Shown: one piece after another, positions 52,252-63,800 of the stretch
How the letters are laid out: each line of letters begins with the position of its first letter
Numbering within the stretch: position 1 is the stretch's first letter
Assembly (NCBI GenBank): GCA_033558025.1
Contig: JAUCEF010000011.1
Coordinates: 3,534,001-3,598,000 of the forward strand
DNA from: Phytophthora sp. 'mugwort'
Taxonomy: Eukaryota > Oomycota > Peronosporomycetes > Peronosporales > Peronosporaceae
Direction: 5' to 3'
DNA: 64,000 bases
The notes under the pieces: generated by a model
Databases searched by the model: none
What the model was told of the DNA's origin: nothing
Seen by the model: only the letters and a program-made list of their open reading frames with translations
Made by a program: the position numbers and the translations under genes

Positions 52252-54525
52252 TCAGTCGCTCTTCTTCTCTTCATTGTCAGTCGCAGACGTGTTCGAAGAG
52301 CTACCATAAATGCGGTTGTAGCGCTGGCGTAATTCTTCTCGGCGGCGCTCCGCCTCGGTCTGTGGTGCCGGTGGAATTGTTGACTCAACTGGAAGCGAAG
52401 GCGATAAATCACTAGCGACAGCCGCAGCTGACGCAATAGCTTCCTGTTGCTGTGTCGACGACGGGATTAGACGTTTGTCTTCTAGGTCCTCCTCCGATGA
52501 TACACCAGCGGTAGCGGCTTCATCTGCTACAGGTTGGGAAGATACACGCGTAGTAGCAGTCGTTGGAGAGGCAATTGCCGCAGCCGGGGCAAATAGAGGA
52601 GCAGGCTGAGCTGGAACACTAGTCTGTGGCTGTGTAGCTGGAATTGTGGGCGCTGCTGTAGGAGGCTGCGGTACAGCCTGAGTCTGCTGCGTAGCACCGA
52701 ACTGTGCCGCGGATGCCTGCAAGACCGCCAGCTGAGCATGAAGGAGGTCGATTTGGCGCTGAATGCTGTTTGGGTCCATGGCTGACTGCTGCATTCCCTG
52801 TTGCTGGGCTGGCATGTGGCCCATAGGGGGCATACCAAAAGGGGGCATCATGCCATATGCACCTGGCATCCCGAAGCCAAAAGGTGCTCCCATACCAGGA
52901 CCAAACATCATTGGCGACATGAACGGATTCGGATAGCCCGGAGCAAACGGGTGACCAGGCGCAGCAGCAGGAATTCCATCAGAAGCAGGAGGTGTCGTGG
53001 CTTGCGCTGCTGGAGTTGCAGCGTCAGGGGCACCGGGTTGATTGGCCGGCGGAACCACATGTCCAAAAGCGACTCCGAACCGGAAGCGAGGAGCAGCAGG
53101 AGCACCGCGCGGCTGAGCATCAGCAACCGCTGCAGGCATTTGGGCTGCATCGTTGTTCTCTGCTGCGGGTCTTGCTGCACGAGCCGCTGGTCCTTCAGGA
53201 ACGGCTGCAGGACGACGCGGTCCTGTCGGAATAGTGGAGCGGCATGTGGGACACGTCTGCTGGCGCTGGACCCACATTTTCAGGCAGTCGACGTGGAAGA
53301 TGTGCGAGCATGGCAACTTCTTGCAGGCATCGGGGGTCATTTCCTCACGACAAATGATGCACGTCCTGTCGGTCTCCTGTAGCTCCTCCTCAGTTGGGTT
53401 CGGGAAACGCTCGTTCAGATGAGCAGTGATTTTCCTGTAGCGGAAATACGAAGCAATACGTCGTTGCAAGTTCTTGATGGAGATCCATAGATCGCGCACA
53501 ATATGCAGCGGCATGCCGTAGTACGTAAAGATGAGCATGAAGAAGACCTACATCAGTAGTAACACACAAAAAAACTCAATTAGAGATCAGCAAGGGTAGC
53601 AAAATGGCAATAATCTGGCCATACCAAGTAGACGACCAGCTTGGTAACCTCCGATACGAGCTCCAGGTAGAAGAGGTACGTGAACTTGTTGGTCCACGCG
53701 CCATCCATCCGGGAGTCCACAACGTACAGCACGTAGCGCAGGAATGTGGCCACAATGGTCACTAGCAGGATCAAAAACTAGCAGCCACAAAATCAATACA
53801 ACAGTCATAAGTTCACCAGTCCAGGTCTCCCACCGTTCCAATCAGACTCACCTCAAATCCAAAGAGAATAAAGACCGAGGGTCCAATCTCCGTGACCTTC
53901 AGCGTGCACCACACCACGAAGCCCGTGTCCACAGCTACAAGCATCGTCATAAGCCCTACGAGCCGCACATGAGTGAGTCTAGAGATCACATCCGTTTGCT
54001 CAATCTGGCAGCAACAAGAAAAAGAAAACTCGTTAGTAAAATAACTTAAAAAATAAGTATGAGGTTCGCTACGCACAAACTCGATCCTGGCCTGCGAAAG
54101 CCAGTGGAAGATCTTGAGGAATACAAGCGCCGTGAAAAGCACCATGACGTGGAAGGAGATCTCCTCGCGGAAGATCGTGAGCGCCAGACATGTCTCCGTC
54201 ACGGCATAACGCACATTCTCGTGCAGCAACTAACATAAGAAAATAACTTTAGAGATCCCACACATACACACTCGACCAGATATAAATTATAAGAGTCCTT
54301 CACCTCCACTTCGGCATCCCGCAGCGTTCCAAGGAAGAAGGACTTGAGCAGCCGCCCGAAGAGCGTCGTAAGCACGAGGCCGGCGTTGCCCAGCACCAGC
54401 ACGCTGACCTTGGATGTTACCAGGTATATAACCGACGGGTAGAACTGCTGTCGCGTCAGGTACGTATACCAGAGCAGTCCCACGCAGGCCGCCAGGCTCG
54501 CGCCCGAGTATAGCCAGAACTTCAT
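52252..54525 (-). CDS. HRD1: ERAD E3 ubiquitin ligase HRD1 (synoviolin)
   Basis: A membrane ubiquitin ligase of the endoplasmic reticulum that ubiquitinates misfolded proteins for retrotranslocation. Exons on the minus strand: 54304-54525, 54077-54229, 53852-54004, 53625-53777 and 52252-53547, all phase 0, giving 658 residues; all GT-AG. The first four exons encode a multi-span membrane domain with the family's conserved pieces (YAVTETCLALTIFREEISFH; ARIEF; THVRLVGLMT; FTYYGMPLHIVRDL). A RING-H2 domain follows at about residues 290-332 (CIICREEM...PCSHIFHVDCLKMWVQRQ...CPTCR), with all eight zinc ligands. The C-terminal half is Pro/Gln/Ala-rich and disordered. The ATG at 53538 inside exon 5 is not the start. 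Exons 2, 3 and 4 are each exactly 153 bases. Confidence 0.9.
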
Positions 54526-54932
54526 CCTCGGAGCCTAGATGACGTCTACGTGGCAGAAAGGATTATGGTTAGAAATTATGAGGTATAAATAGCCAGCCAA
54601 TCATATGGTTTTACACTGGACTCCGACAAATCAGAAGTCGACAAGTTTATCAGAGCTGCCGATATACCGACATCCATCAGACACTTCAACTTCTTGTTGA
54701 CCACCGTGTCTGGCCGTGGTGCCACAGTCGATCACACCGGTTTCCAACTCGTACGGCACGACGCTATCGGCGCAGTGTACGTTCTGTGGGCTGAGCACCA
54801 CCGTCACAACCCTGGTTTGCGAGTCTTAGCGAGAGGGCTGTGGCTAATGACTGATGGGGGATGTTCGAACCACTGCTTCGCGACGATGCCTCGGCGGGTC
54901 GTTTGGGAAATAATTTATTTTGCTCAATAGTT
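54526..54932. other. intergenic, HRD1 upstream region
   Basis: Head of HRD1 (minus) facing the 3' end of the PX-EEP gene (minus). No separate gene; the plus frame at 54694-54930 lacks support. Confidence 0.45.
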
Positions 54933-57395
54933 TTAGAAGTCAAACTCAGCAACAACTGGGTAGTGATCTGACAGGTCTACAAGGATTTCGTCAGAGACGC
55001 CTCGAGGTGGAGCCCAATGCCTCGTCGCTTTAAGCTGCACGATTTCAGTTGACGCAGCAAGAGGCTGCCGATGACTGCGTTCTACCATGACGTAATCCAG
55101 ACGCTCTGTCATACCACTGGAGCTCGGACCATCCACAGCGAGACTGTTTGTATGCGGGTCAAAGCTGTAAATCGGAGACTTTCCGTGCAGCTGTGGCTCG
55201 TGGACTCGAAGCAGCTCCAGCATGGCTACGTACGCGCCATTAAGTGCTTGGGCGCCATCAGCGTGCTTATTCACATTCATATCTCCCGCAATAATAACCG
55301 GTTCGTCCTTCGGTAGACGCAGCAAGTCTACAAATTCCCGCATTAACGTCAGCTGGCAATTCCTTGTGGTCACAGCTGTCGGTGTTTCCCAGGCCTGTAG
55401 ATGTGTCCCCACTACGTGCACTGTTTGAGTCGCATCGAAGCCCAAGCTGCTTTTGGCGGGTACACGTACTTGGAAGTAGACGACACCCTTATCAGCATAT
55501 CGATCTCCACCTGACGCGACGTTACCGAATGTAACCTCTTCACAATTAGTAAGTGGATACTTGCTCATTGCGAAACATCCGCCGTCGATCGCCTTTTTCG
55601 AGCCAAGAAGTGACACATCCCCCACAACTTTCGTCTCGTAGATGAACCCCTGAGACTTCATGCCAGATACGAGTTTCTCACGAGCAGAGCTGCAAAAAGC
55701 TTCACAGAATATCACCACGTCCACGTCAAGCGGCGCGAGGCAGCGTGGGATGGCTGAAGCACGCTGTGAGGCCCACGGCGACACTTTCTCGTTGAAGGAC
55801 GACACAAAACTGGGTAATAGCCACACATTGTATGTCATAACGCGCAACCTGAAAGGAGTCGGACTTCTCGGCAACAAAAGAGGGAGCAACGGCCGTTCTT
55901 CTTGCTCAGGTTGCTGCTCAAACTTGATCGATGTCTCAGGGCAGCCAGCAGCATCATGATCACTGACAGCCCCCAACTGAAATGCTGCCGGCGAATACTT
56001 TGTAGCAATGATAAACTCGCCTTGCATACCAAGGAGATGACCGGCCCACTCACCATCCACGAGCTGCACGAAAACCTGACTGCCGCACCGAAGTGGCCCA
56101 GTATGTCCATACGGTGACACAAGCCGCAAGGTCGTCTTGTGAGAGTCGCCTCCAGTTACCATGGCATGACCACGTTTCGAGTCGGGAGCCGCAACAATTC
56201 GAACCGACTTGCGCACTTTGTGGCAGAACAAATGCATGGCATCTCCAAATCTCGCTGCACGTCGTGGCCCCGAGAACTGCTCTGCATTTTCGACAACGAA
56301 TTGAAGATCTGCGTCTTTATCAGCGAGTAAAGGCTTGCAGACACTGAGGTACGACGCTTTGTTGAGTTGGTACTTGCCGATACCTCCCCCAAGAGCACCC
56401 AAAGCGAACACCGCCGATAACGGCCCTGTCAGTGCCACGCCAGCAACTCCTGCAGCCACCGCCGCTGCTTTCTGCGAGCCGGAAAGCGCACTGCGCTTTG
56501 TCAACCCGACAGCGAGTCCACCCAGAGCTGTCAACGAGATCGTTCCGCCGAAATGCACGAGCTCATCGCACTGCGAAGGTGCAACAACTGGCGGCGGCAC
56601 CCGCCACGGGAAAAGCATCGGCAAGTCGGACAGAAGTCCGTCCACGCTGTCCCTGGCACTGACTGTCGCGGTAGTGCTCGTCGTGCTACTTAAACGCTTG
56701 ATGCGTCGAAAGCTCGACTTTCCTTCCAGATTTTCCCTATCCACGTCCTGAATAATTGCACTGTCGTCCGATTCCGGCCGAGGCGTCACGAAAGCTCGGA
56801 AAGTCTCAGAAGCGTGGATACTGTCGATCTCCAACAATTTATGCAGGTAACTGTTCAACTGCTTCCGGAGCTTGTCGGCTGCACTAGTTCGAGTCGAATC
56901 AGCTCGGAATGCGTCCCAACTGAGCCTCGAAGGCTTCGGCAGTTGAATGCGTCGGGCGTGCAGCACCTGGCGGAAGGTGGACTCAATCGTTGCGTGGAAG
57001 CGCTGGAAGTCAGCGTACGAGCGCTGCACGAGCCACAATGTGCGCGTCTGGGGAAACCGCAGCGATATCTCGTAGCTCCAGGGCTCGTTCTTGGTTGTGG
57101 GTGCTGAGACGCGTGTGATGCCTACGTCCGCGTCCGTGCCGAGCCACGAGGCGGGCAGCACACTCTTGAGTTTCTCGCTGGGGCTCGACGGGGACTCGAT
57201 TTGTGGCTGCTCTGCGAACGACCGCGGCTTCCTCCTCCACGCCTTCATGTCGAACTGAGATGCAGGGGCGACGATACGATGGCCCGTTCGGCGAGGCAAT
57301 ACTGAGCGCGCCGCAAGCATCGATTCCGCTGGGATGACGCACAAAGAGTCGGAGCCCAGCAAATGCAGATCATGAATGAAAATCGTTACTAACAC
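54933..57395 (-). CDS. PX domain plus sphingomyelinase-like EEP phosphodiesterase
   Basis: An 820-residue single-exon protein. Residues about 90-205 form a PX phosphoinositide-binding domain (WLVQRSYADFQRFHATIEST, LPKPSRLSW and LNSYLHKLLEI). A Gly/Ala-rich hydrophobic stretch at about 275-335 (LTALGGLAVGL; AAAVAAGVAGVALTGPLSAV) could insert into membranes. The C-terminal 300 residues are an endonuclease/exonuclease/phosphatase-fold catalytic domain: MTYNVW, VIFCEAF (metal-binding Glu), VVGTHLQAWE, VIIAGDMNVNK and LSDHYPVVAEF. The closest recognised family is neutral sphingomyelinase / secreted sphingomyelinase C. It probably hydrolyses a membrane phospholipid at a PI3P-marked compartment (inference). 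Starts at 57395, 57320 (MLAARS) and 57248 (MKAWRR) are all possible. Confidence 0.82.
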   Translation of the reverse strand: MLVTIFIHDLHLLGSDSLCVIPAESMLAARSVLPRRTGHRIVAPASQFDMKAWRRKPRSFAEQPQIESPSSPSEKLKSVLPASWLGTDADVGITRVSAPTTKNEPWSYEISLRFPQTRTLWLVQRSYADFQRFHATIESTFRQVLHARRIQLPKPSRLSWDAFRADSTRTSAADKLRKQLNSYLHKLLEIDSIHASETFRAFVTPRPESDDSAIIQDVDRENLEGKSSFRRIKRLSSTTSTTATVSARDSVDGLLSDLPMLFPWRVPPPVVAPSQCDELVHFGGTISLTALGGLAVGLTKRSALSGSQKAAAVAAGVAGVALTGPLSAVFALGALGGGIGKYQLNKASYLSVCKPLLADKDADLQFVVENAEQFSGPRRAARFGDAMHLFCHKVRKSVRIVAAPDSKRGHAMVTGGDSHKTTLRLVSPYGHTGPLRCGSQVFVQLVDGEWAGHLLGMQGEFIIATKYSPAAFQLGAVSDHDAAGCPETSIKFEQQPEQEERPLLPLLLPRSPTPFRLRVMTYNVWLLPSFVSSFNEKVSPWASQRASAIPRCLAPLDVDVVIFCEAFCSSAREKLVSGMKSQGFIYETKVVGDVSLLGSKKAIDGGCFAMSKYPLTNCEEVTFGNVASGGDRYADKGVVYFQVRVPAKSSLGFDATQTVHVVGTHLQAWETPTAVTTRNCQLTLMREFVDLLRLPKDEPVIIAGDMNVNKHADGAQALNGAYVAMLELLRVHEPQLHGKSPIYSFDPHTNSLAVDGPSSSGMTERLDYVMVERSHRQPLAASTEIVQLKATRHWAPPRGVSDEILVDLSDHYPVVAEFDF

Positions 57396-57779
57396 AGTAA
57401 CCTTTTACCGGTATCAAGAATAACATAATATCGGGAATGGAAATGATTAAGCTACGTTTCTAAAAACAGGTACTGTTCAGAAAACCCTTGTCAACGTAAT
57501 ATCAGTAGTGAACCAACTTTCTATAAAGTACAACAGGGTGATAAGATAGCAGATAAATACCAAACCACGTCCAGTGGTCACGGTAATAAATCGCATCTGG
57601 GAAATGTTTTATTAGTGTTAACTTCCACACAATCTGATCAACGTGAAACTATTTATGAATACAGATTAAATTGTGTATGGAAAAAATAATCACACTGCTA
57701 CGAGATGTGGAAATAACTGCTTTTTGTTCCAGGTCCCATCGACACCCAAAGACAGACCGCATCGAATCATTGATTTCCG
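57396..57779. other. intergenic, A/T-rich
   Basis: Upstream sequence of the PX-EEP gene; no initiator or coding signal stands out. Confidence 0.4.
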
Positions 57780-60071
57780 AGCGTAGTTGAGACCATTATT
57801 GTCTCATTTCGAGTTAACTTCTCGTGCACCTTCTGCTGCGAGCTCAAAGAAAAATCTTGCCGGGATTTTTCAGCCTACCAGACCAGCCATCACACTTCCG
57901 GATTGAATCTTGCCATTTCCCGTCAATCTTCTTCTCATTTCGTTTGCAAGCCCACACATCCTTGATCTTGGCTATGATCAACGAGTCTGCTGGTTGACAC
58001 AAAATCGTGGCGTTTGCCTTGAGCCAGTCAGTCAACTCGGTCTTGCATTCTGGCTAACGCAAGTGAGAGGACAGTTGTCGAGAAAGGTCGTTTCACGCGC
58101 CTAGCCGATCAGCATTCATTGATCTTCGCTCTCCAAGAAACTAACGAAAATTATCTTGTCCATCCAGCCTTTTGAAACTGTTCGATAGCATGCACCTGAG
58201 ATATCATCCTTCACTCCTCGAATAGTATGTCCCGAATCCTTGCTTATGAATACCATCGTCGGGTATAGAATTCTAGCACACGACCTCCAAATATCCTGAC
58301 GGCCATTGTCGTTCCTTCCCCACCGGAGACGACGTCGGTGTACTTCACCTTCTTTTCATCAATGGATCCTAGTGTCTTCCCGTTGTCGAAGTCTATGACG
58401 AAGTGCGTTTCGTCAATATTTTCCAATCTAACGTCGTTTAGCGATCCATCCTCGAACCCCCGCTTCATCTTGCCGAGGTGAGACCCAACTGTTTTCTCGA
58501 TATCTCGTTGTTTTGCCTCGCTAACTTATTTCTTGCCGGCTGAGTGTGCAGGGGGTATGGATATATCCACCGGATATCGATATCAAAATGTAGGGAATCC
58601 GGTTTGTCCGGTATTAAAAGGTAGTTATCCGGTACCAAATTGGTTGTTAGTTCTTTTATCCTATCGCTAGGGTTAGCATAGAGGAGGGGCGAAAATCCCA
58701 CTCGCTTGGCAAGCCGAACAACGCCTGCGGTTTAAGGTCCGTGTGCGGAGCACGCGGGCTTAAACGCGGGACCAAGCAGGGTCACGTCTTGCTCGGTCCT
58801 ATAAGGTTAAGCCCTACAGGGCCGGGTTTTGGGGGTGAGGCAGGGCAATACGATTCCTGTCGACTCCTCCATTTTTGTGGATTTGAGGGCCATGACACCC
58901 GTCCTCGGCTGATTATGTTGAGACAAAACCGCAAATCGAGTAATCTTATCTCGTCCGGTGGATATATCCTCGTCCTTGTGCAGGACACTGCTGTGGTATA
59001 CCAGGATAGATTGGCTCCATTTTTGTGGCATTTTTTCCGAAACCGAGCTCCTCTGCTCGTTGTCATAACCATCTCCTTGTGTCCTCAGGTTACGAAGCGC
59101 CAACTGACGTAGAAGCGGTGCGTCAAACGTGAGGCCAGCCTTACGAAGGCGATCAGTTTCGTCAACAGGTTGGCTGTGTAATCTTTTAACCCACTTGTTG
59201 CGACGATACCGACTACCAGGCAATACCTTTAAGCTGACTCGCTTCCTTCTATCTTGTCGTCTCGTTGAAAGTGTATTGGATCTTCGCTTCGCCTCTTGCA
59301 ACGGAGCCTACTTCCTCCCACCAGTCCATGGCCTTAAGGCAAACGACCAGTTTAGTCAATTGGACAGGTTTAAGGCAGTCCGCTTTGAACCCGCACGATT
59401 TAACACACAATCCTATCTGAACTTGGTGACGTGTGTGGGGACAATCTAGCCAACCGCTTGGTTATAAACTTTTATTTAATGTCTCATGAAAATATAGACT
59501 TATCCAGGGAAATATCGGAGCTAAGCAAAAGCTTGAATTGTATATACCCGGAGTAATACTGAAAGCAAGTCAAATTTATGACTTAGACCGATTTTCTGCC
59601 AAAATCGGAACCTGTACTTTGCTCGTTTGGAACGCACTCAAACCAGCCTATTAGAAACACGAAAAACATGTGAAATTCCTTCAACCCACAAATATCGCCT
59701 ATGCAATTAAAACTCTCACAATCGATCTGTGAGGAAAGTTATCGTTGCCCAATGCCCAAAGTGGACCTTTTGTGATCCTGACTTAAACTGGTCGTTTACC
59801 TTAGCAATATATTGTGTTCCTCATGCGGGAATTAAAATCTCCGGAAATTCGTCGACTGTTGCGGCTTGCGTCCATCTTCTCCACGCTTACGCATCTGTTC
59901 CTCGATCCATCGCGCCACTTTTTGACGCTTGTAAATCGGCGTCGTTGCGGAACCACTCATCGTTGCTGGCGCCTTGCTGTCAGTAACCTTTCTTTTCAAC
60001 CGGGGTCCCGCAAAATGGATGCACGTAGGTGGCACACACAGGGCAAACATGGATACTGCCGACAGTGCCAC
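57780..60071 (-). pseudogene. pogo/DDE_1 transposase relic, interrupted
   Basis: Minus-strand pieces in family order. YKRQKVARWIEEQMRKRGED lies near 60000 (N-terminal DNA-binding). KWVKRLHSQPVDETDRLRKA then GLTFDAPLLRQLALRNLR lies near 59150. LENIDETHFVIDFDNGKTLG then SIDEKKVKYTDVVSGGEG lies near 58380 (first catalytic Asp). LCQPADSLIIAKIKDVWACK then WSGRLKNPGKIF lies near 57900 (third Asp and C-terminal part). A tail continues across a frameshift as ELAAEGAREVNSK. An insertion of about 300 bases (roughly 58490-58800) and several frame changes separate the blocks. Confidence 0.72.
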
Positions 60072-60875
60072 CTCATCCAGGGACTTACGTGTTCATCGGT
60101 CTTATTTGGCTGGGTGCGGGGTAATCAGATAACTGTCAGTAACGGCAGAGAGTACGAATATTGCTGAAAGGTGCATGGAGCTGTCCTTTATACTTACACT
60201 AAAAACGAGCAATTTGCTGGTTTTCAGATGTTCCCCTCAAGTATGATTTAAATGTTTACAGATTCTTATTGGCAAACTAAGCTGGAAATATTTAATATCA
60301 ATGATTAAGTCAGGTCGGAGAGATGATGATACCCATCCATACAATGAAAGATAAAAGCCACCTCATTCCAGGATTCGCCGCGTGGGGCTCACAACAAAAC
60401 GGACAGGAGGTAGGAACAACAAGAACCCGTGAAGCTCCAAGTTAAAGTGAGTGTCAGCTATGTCGCGTGGCACCCAGAGGCCATTGAAGACGTGCTGGAC
60501 TACTTGGAGAGCCTTGCCTGGGTATGCCTTGTATTACGAGAGGTGGTGTCGCAGGTGAACCAGATCTCGCATCTCGACTTTGCGTGAGCTCGACTTTGCC
60601 GTACATTTAAGTTTTTAATCGAAATTACCATATGATTCGTTCTATATCATACAGCTATCCAGTTATACAAACCTAGCGTATACCGGTACTGCATGTGGGT
60701 GCTGTATTTGGGCGTGTACAGTACTGAAAACCCGCGGGTCCTGAGTTAATTTTGTCCAATCCTATTAATTCTCCAGTACTATTTGCTGAAAGTCTCTCCA
60801 AGCTATTACCCGCCCACTCAGTCCTATAAAGCTCCCAGACCAAGCTCGTCGAGTAACCCCCACTAGGCGCTCTCC
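60072..60875. other. intergenic, no gene recognised
   Basis: Upstream region of the PHD/CW gene. No feature beyond low-complexity A/T sequence was identified. Confidence 0.45.
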
Positions 60876-63800
60876 ATGGCGGACTCGGACGCGAGCTCGG
60901 GCTCTAGCAGCAGTTCCAGCTCGGACTCGGTGCTGATCCGCGTGCCGCTGGACCAGAAGCGGCGCAAAAAGCTGCGCGAGCAGCTCCAAGAGGACCAGCG
61001 ACGGCAGCGTGAGCGTCAGTCTTCGTTCGCCGCCCCTCCGAGCCCGAAAACGCGCATCCAACAGCTTAAAACCGATCCAGACAACGATCGTAGCAAGGTG
61101 CGAAGCTTTCCCCGTTTTTTCCGGGGTTTAAACACTCATTTTGACGTCACAACCGATTTTTTTTTACTTAGGGCGAGCACATTTGCGTCGTGTGCGAGCG
61201 TGAAGGCGAAGACCTCGTGGTCTGTGCCGGACCCTGCATCTCAGCCTTCCACGTGGGTTGTCTGCCACCCAGCAGCGGCGCATCAGAGGCCAAGGACGGA
61301 GTCTGGCTGTGTCCCTGCTGCAGGGACAAGACCCACGCCTGTTTCCACTGCAAGCAGACAGGCATCGAGACGCTGAAGGACGATGCACCCGCTGCTACAA
61401 GCTCAGATCCGAGTAAACGACCAGTGCGCAAGTGCCGCGCGCTCTCGTGTGGCAAATTCTACCATCAGGACTGCATCACGCAGTTCCCATTGGCTCGAAT
61501 CGCCATCAACACGCACTTTATCTGTCCTCTACACACGTGTGCGGGCTGCAATCAATCGGGTGCACAACAGGAGGCTGTGCGGTGTATGAGGTGTCCTGTA
61601 GCGTATCATGCCAAGTGTTTACCGCCTAATTGTGTGAAGCAGATCTCGTCCAAGCTGATTATTTGTCCAAAGCACGTGGAAGAGAGACAACAGGAGAAGA
61701 ATATGGAGAAGGAGAGAGCAGAGGAGAAGCCAGCGGTGTTGCGACAGTTGACTGACGTGCTGGCGCAGGAGGAGAAGGACGAGGAAGTGATGAGTGAAGC
61801 GTCGGCGGTCAGTGCGAGCAGCGCCAGGAGGAAGGAAAAGCGAGAGAAGAAGGAGAAACGCGACAAGAAGAAGAAGAAAAAGAAGAAGAAGAAAGACAAG
61901 CACAAGGACAAGAGAGAGAGTCTAGCAGACGAGGAACAGGACGATACCAAGAGACGGAAACGCAGCAAGAGAGAATCGTTGGAGGCAGACGAGAGCACAA
62001 GCTCTCAACGCTCTAAAGGCAGCCCGTCGACTCCATCCAGTCGTCGTCTTGAGCCCATTACAGTGCCACTTGTGATGCCATCCACAAACGCAGAAGCAGC
62101 TCGTTCTCCGACGTCATCCTTGGCTTTATTTGAGAGTCCAGCGACGGCCACCAAGCGGATACAAGAGCGTCTGGAAGAAGCTCTGGGCAAGAGCGATGAT
62201 GAGGATTCCGACGTCTCGACCACCAGCTCGTCTCTTAAGAGAAAACGCCAGATGACTGGTACTCTGGAGAGTACTGTATCAATGCCTACCACTGTACAGG
62301 AAGCAAGAATGGTCATGAAAGAGGAGCGATCTACTGGGACGTTGAAGACCGAAGCTACTGACCAGGCAAAGTCTTCGGTACCTTCTTCTCCAGTCCCTGT
62401 GAGATCAGGTGATAAAGACTCAGTAGAAGCGCAATCGTCTGAAGATGAGGACACAACAGTTTCAATGAAGGAGAGGCGTCAAGAGGACCATTCTGATGAC
62501 ATCAACAGTGAACGTGGAGAGCAACCGCAAACAATTGACGAAGCTTTGAAGCTGGAGATCCCGAAGTCGCCATCCGCCAGCGTTCTGATCCCGTCATCAT
62601 CGAGTGTTGGAGCTGGCAACTTAATGCTTGAGCATATTCCAAGCGAAGATGAAGATGCCGCTGGATCTGCGACGCCTAATGTCGATGCAACACCAAGAAC
62701 TCCAAGGGGTGGCAAGGGACTTAGCAAGAAGAAGAAGAAGAATAAAAGCAAGCGGGAACGTTCCTTGAAACGAGACAACAGCGAAGAAGAAGAAGAAGGA
62801 GGCAATGAAGCTAAATGGGTTCAATGCGATAGCTGCAAGAAGTGGCGCACAGTGCCGAGAGATTTCAATCTGGATGCGATGCCCAAGCATTGGTACTGCA
62901 GCATGAACACGTGGGACGACCGCTTTGCGTCCTGCGCTGTTGCTGAAGAAGTATTGAAGGCGAATCCGTCCCCCCAAGCAGTTAAAAAGCGGACGAAACT
63001 CAAGGGAAAATCCAAATCGACCGCGTCTAGTACAGGAGACGATGGCGGCTATTCTTCATGTGGATCAGGTTCCTTGAAACGATCCGGTGGGTCTTTGAAA
63101 GGTTCAGGTACAGACATGACGACATTGGAAGAGAAAGACAAGAGTTCGAGACCGAAAACCAAGGACAAAGTCTCCAAGAAACGCAAGATGACGAAGCAAC
63201 TGAAGGAGAAATATCGCGAGGTCAAATGGGTCCAATGTGAGAGCACACAATGTGGCAAGTGGCGTGTCGTCCCAGCCTCAATTAACTTTGATCGGCTGCC
63301 TGCTGTGTGGTATTGTCATCTCAATACGTGGGCTCCAGAGCTGGCAAAATGCAGTGCACCGAATCCTCCAGAGGTTGATACATTCCTATTGAAACAAGCC
63401 AAGAAGGAAGGTCGTCCGTCCAAGAAAGCACGAGCTTCCTCGTCCTCTAACGACGCGGCACCTGCAGCATCCGTGTCGGTTGTCACGGGTGGCGCTGTCA
63501 TGACTCCAACATCTTCAGCTACTGACTTAACTAGTCTTGGCAAAGCGAAACACGGGAAATGGTCCAAGATTACAGCGTCTGGGACAGGAAGCGGCGTGTT
63601 AACGCTCAGCAGCAACGCAGAAGCAGCGAACAACAGCAACAACCACCACACAGATGCAAGTCATCACACTACCAAAGGAAGAGGAGGAGGACGGTCGTCG
63701 CATACGAGTGGAAATATTACCATAAGTGGCATTAAGAAGACAGTTCTGGAGTGGGCTCAGTGTGAAAAGTGCAACAAGTGGCGCAAACTGCCACAACACA

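Noticed and set aside
52801..53422. Plus-strand frames of 89-193 residues over HRD1
   Set aside because: They are antisense shadows of the Pro/Gln-rich and RING-coding part of HRD1.
58634..58646. TACCAAATTGGT shared with the first 12 bases of the window
   Set aside because: The similarity stops after 12 bases on both sides; chance is the simplest reading.
61606..63015. Long Ser-, Leu- and Phe-rich minus-strand frames
   Set aside because: They are antisense to the Lys/Ser-rich part of the PHD/CW gene and arise from its composition.
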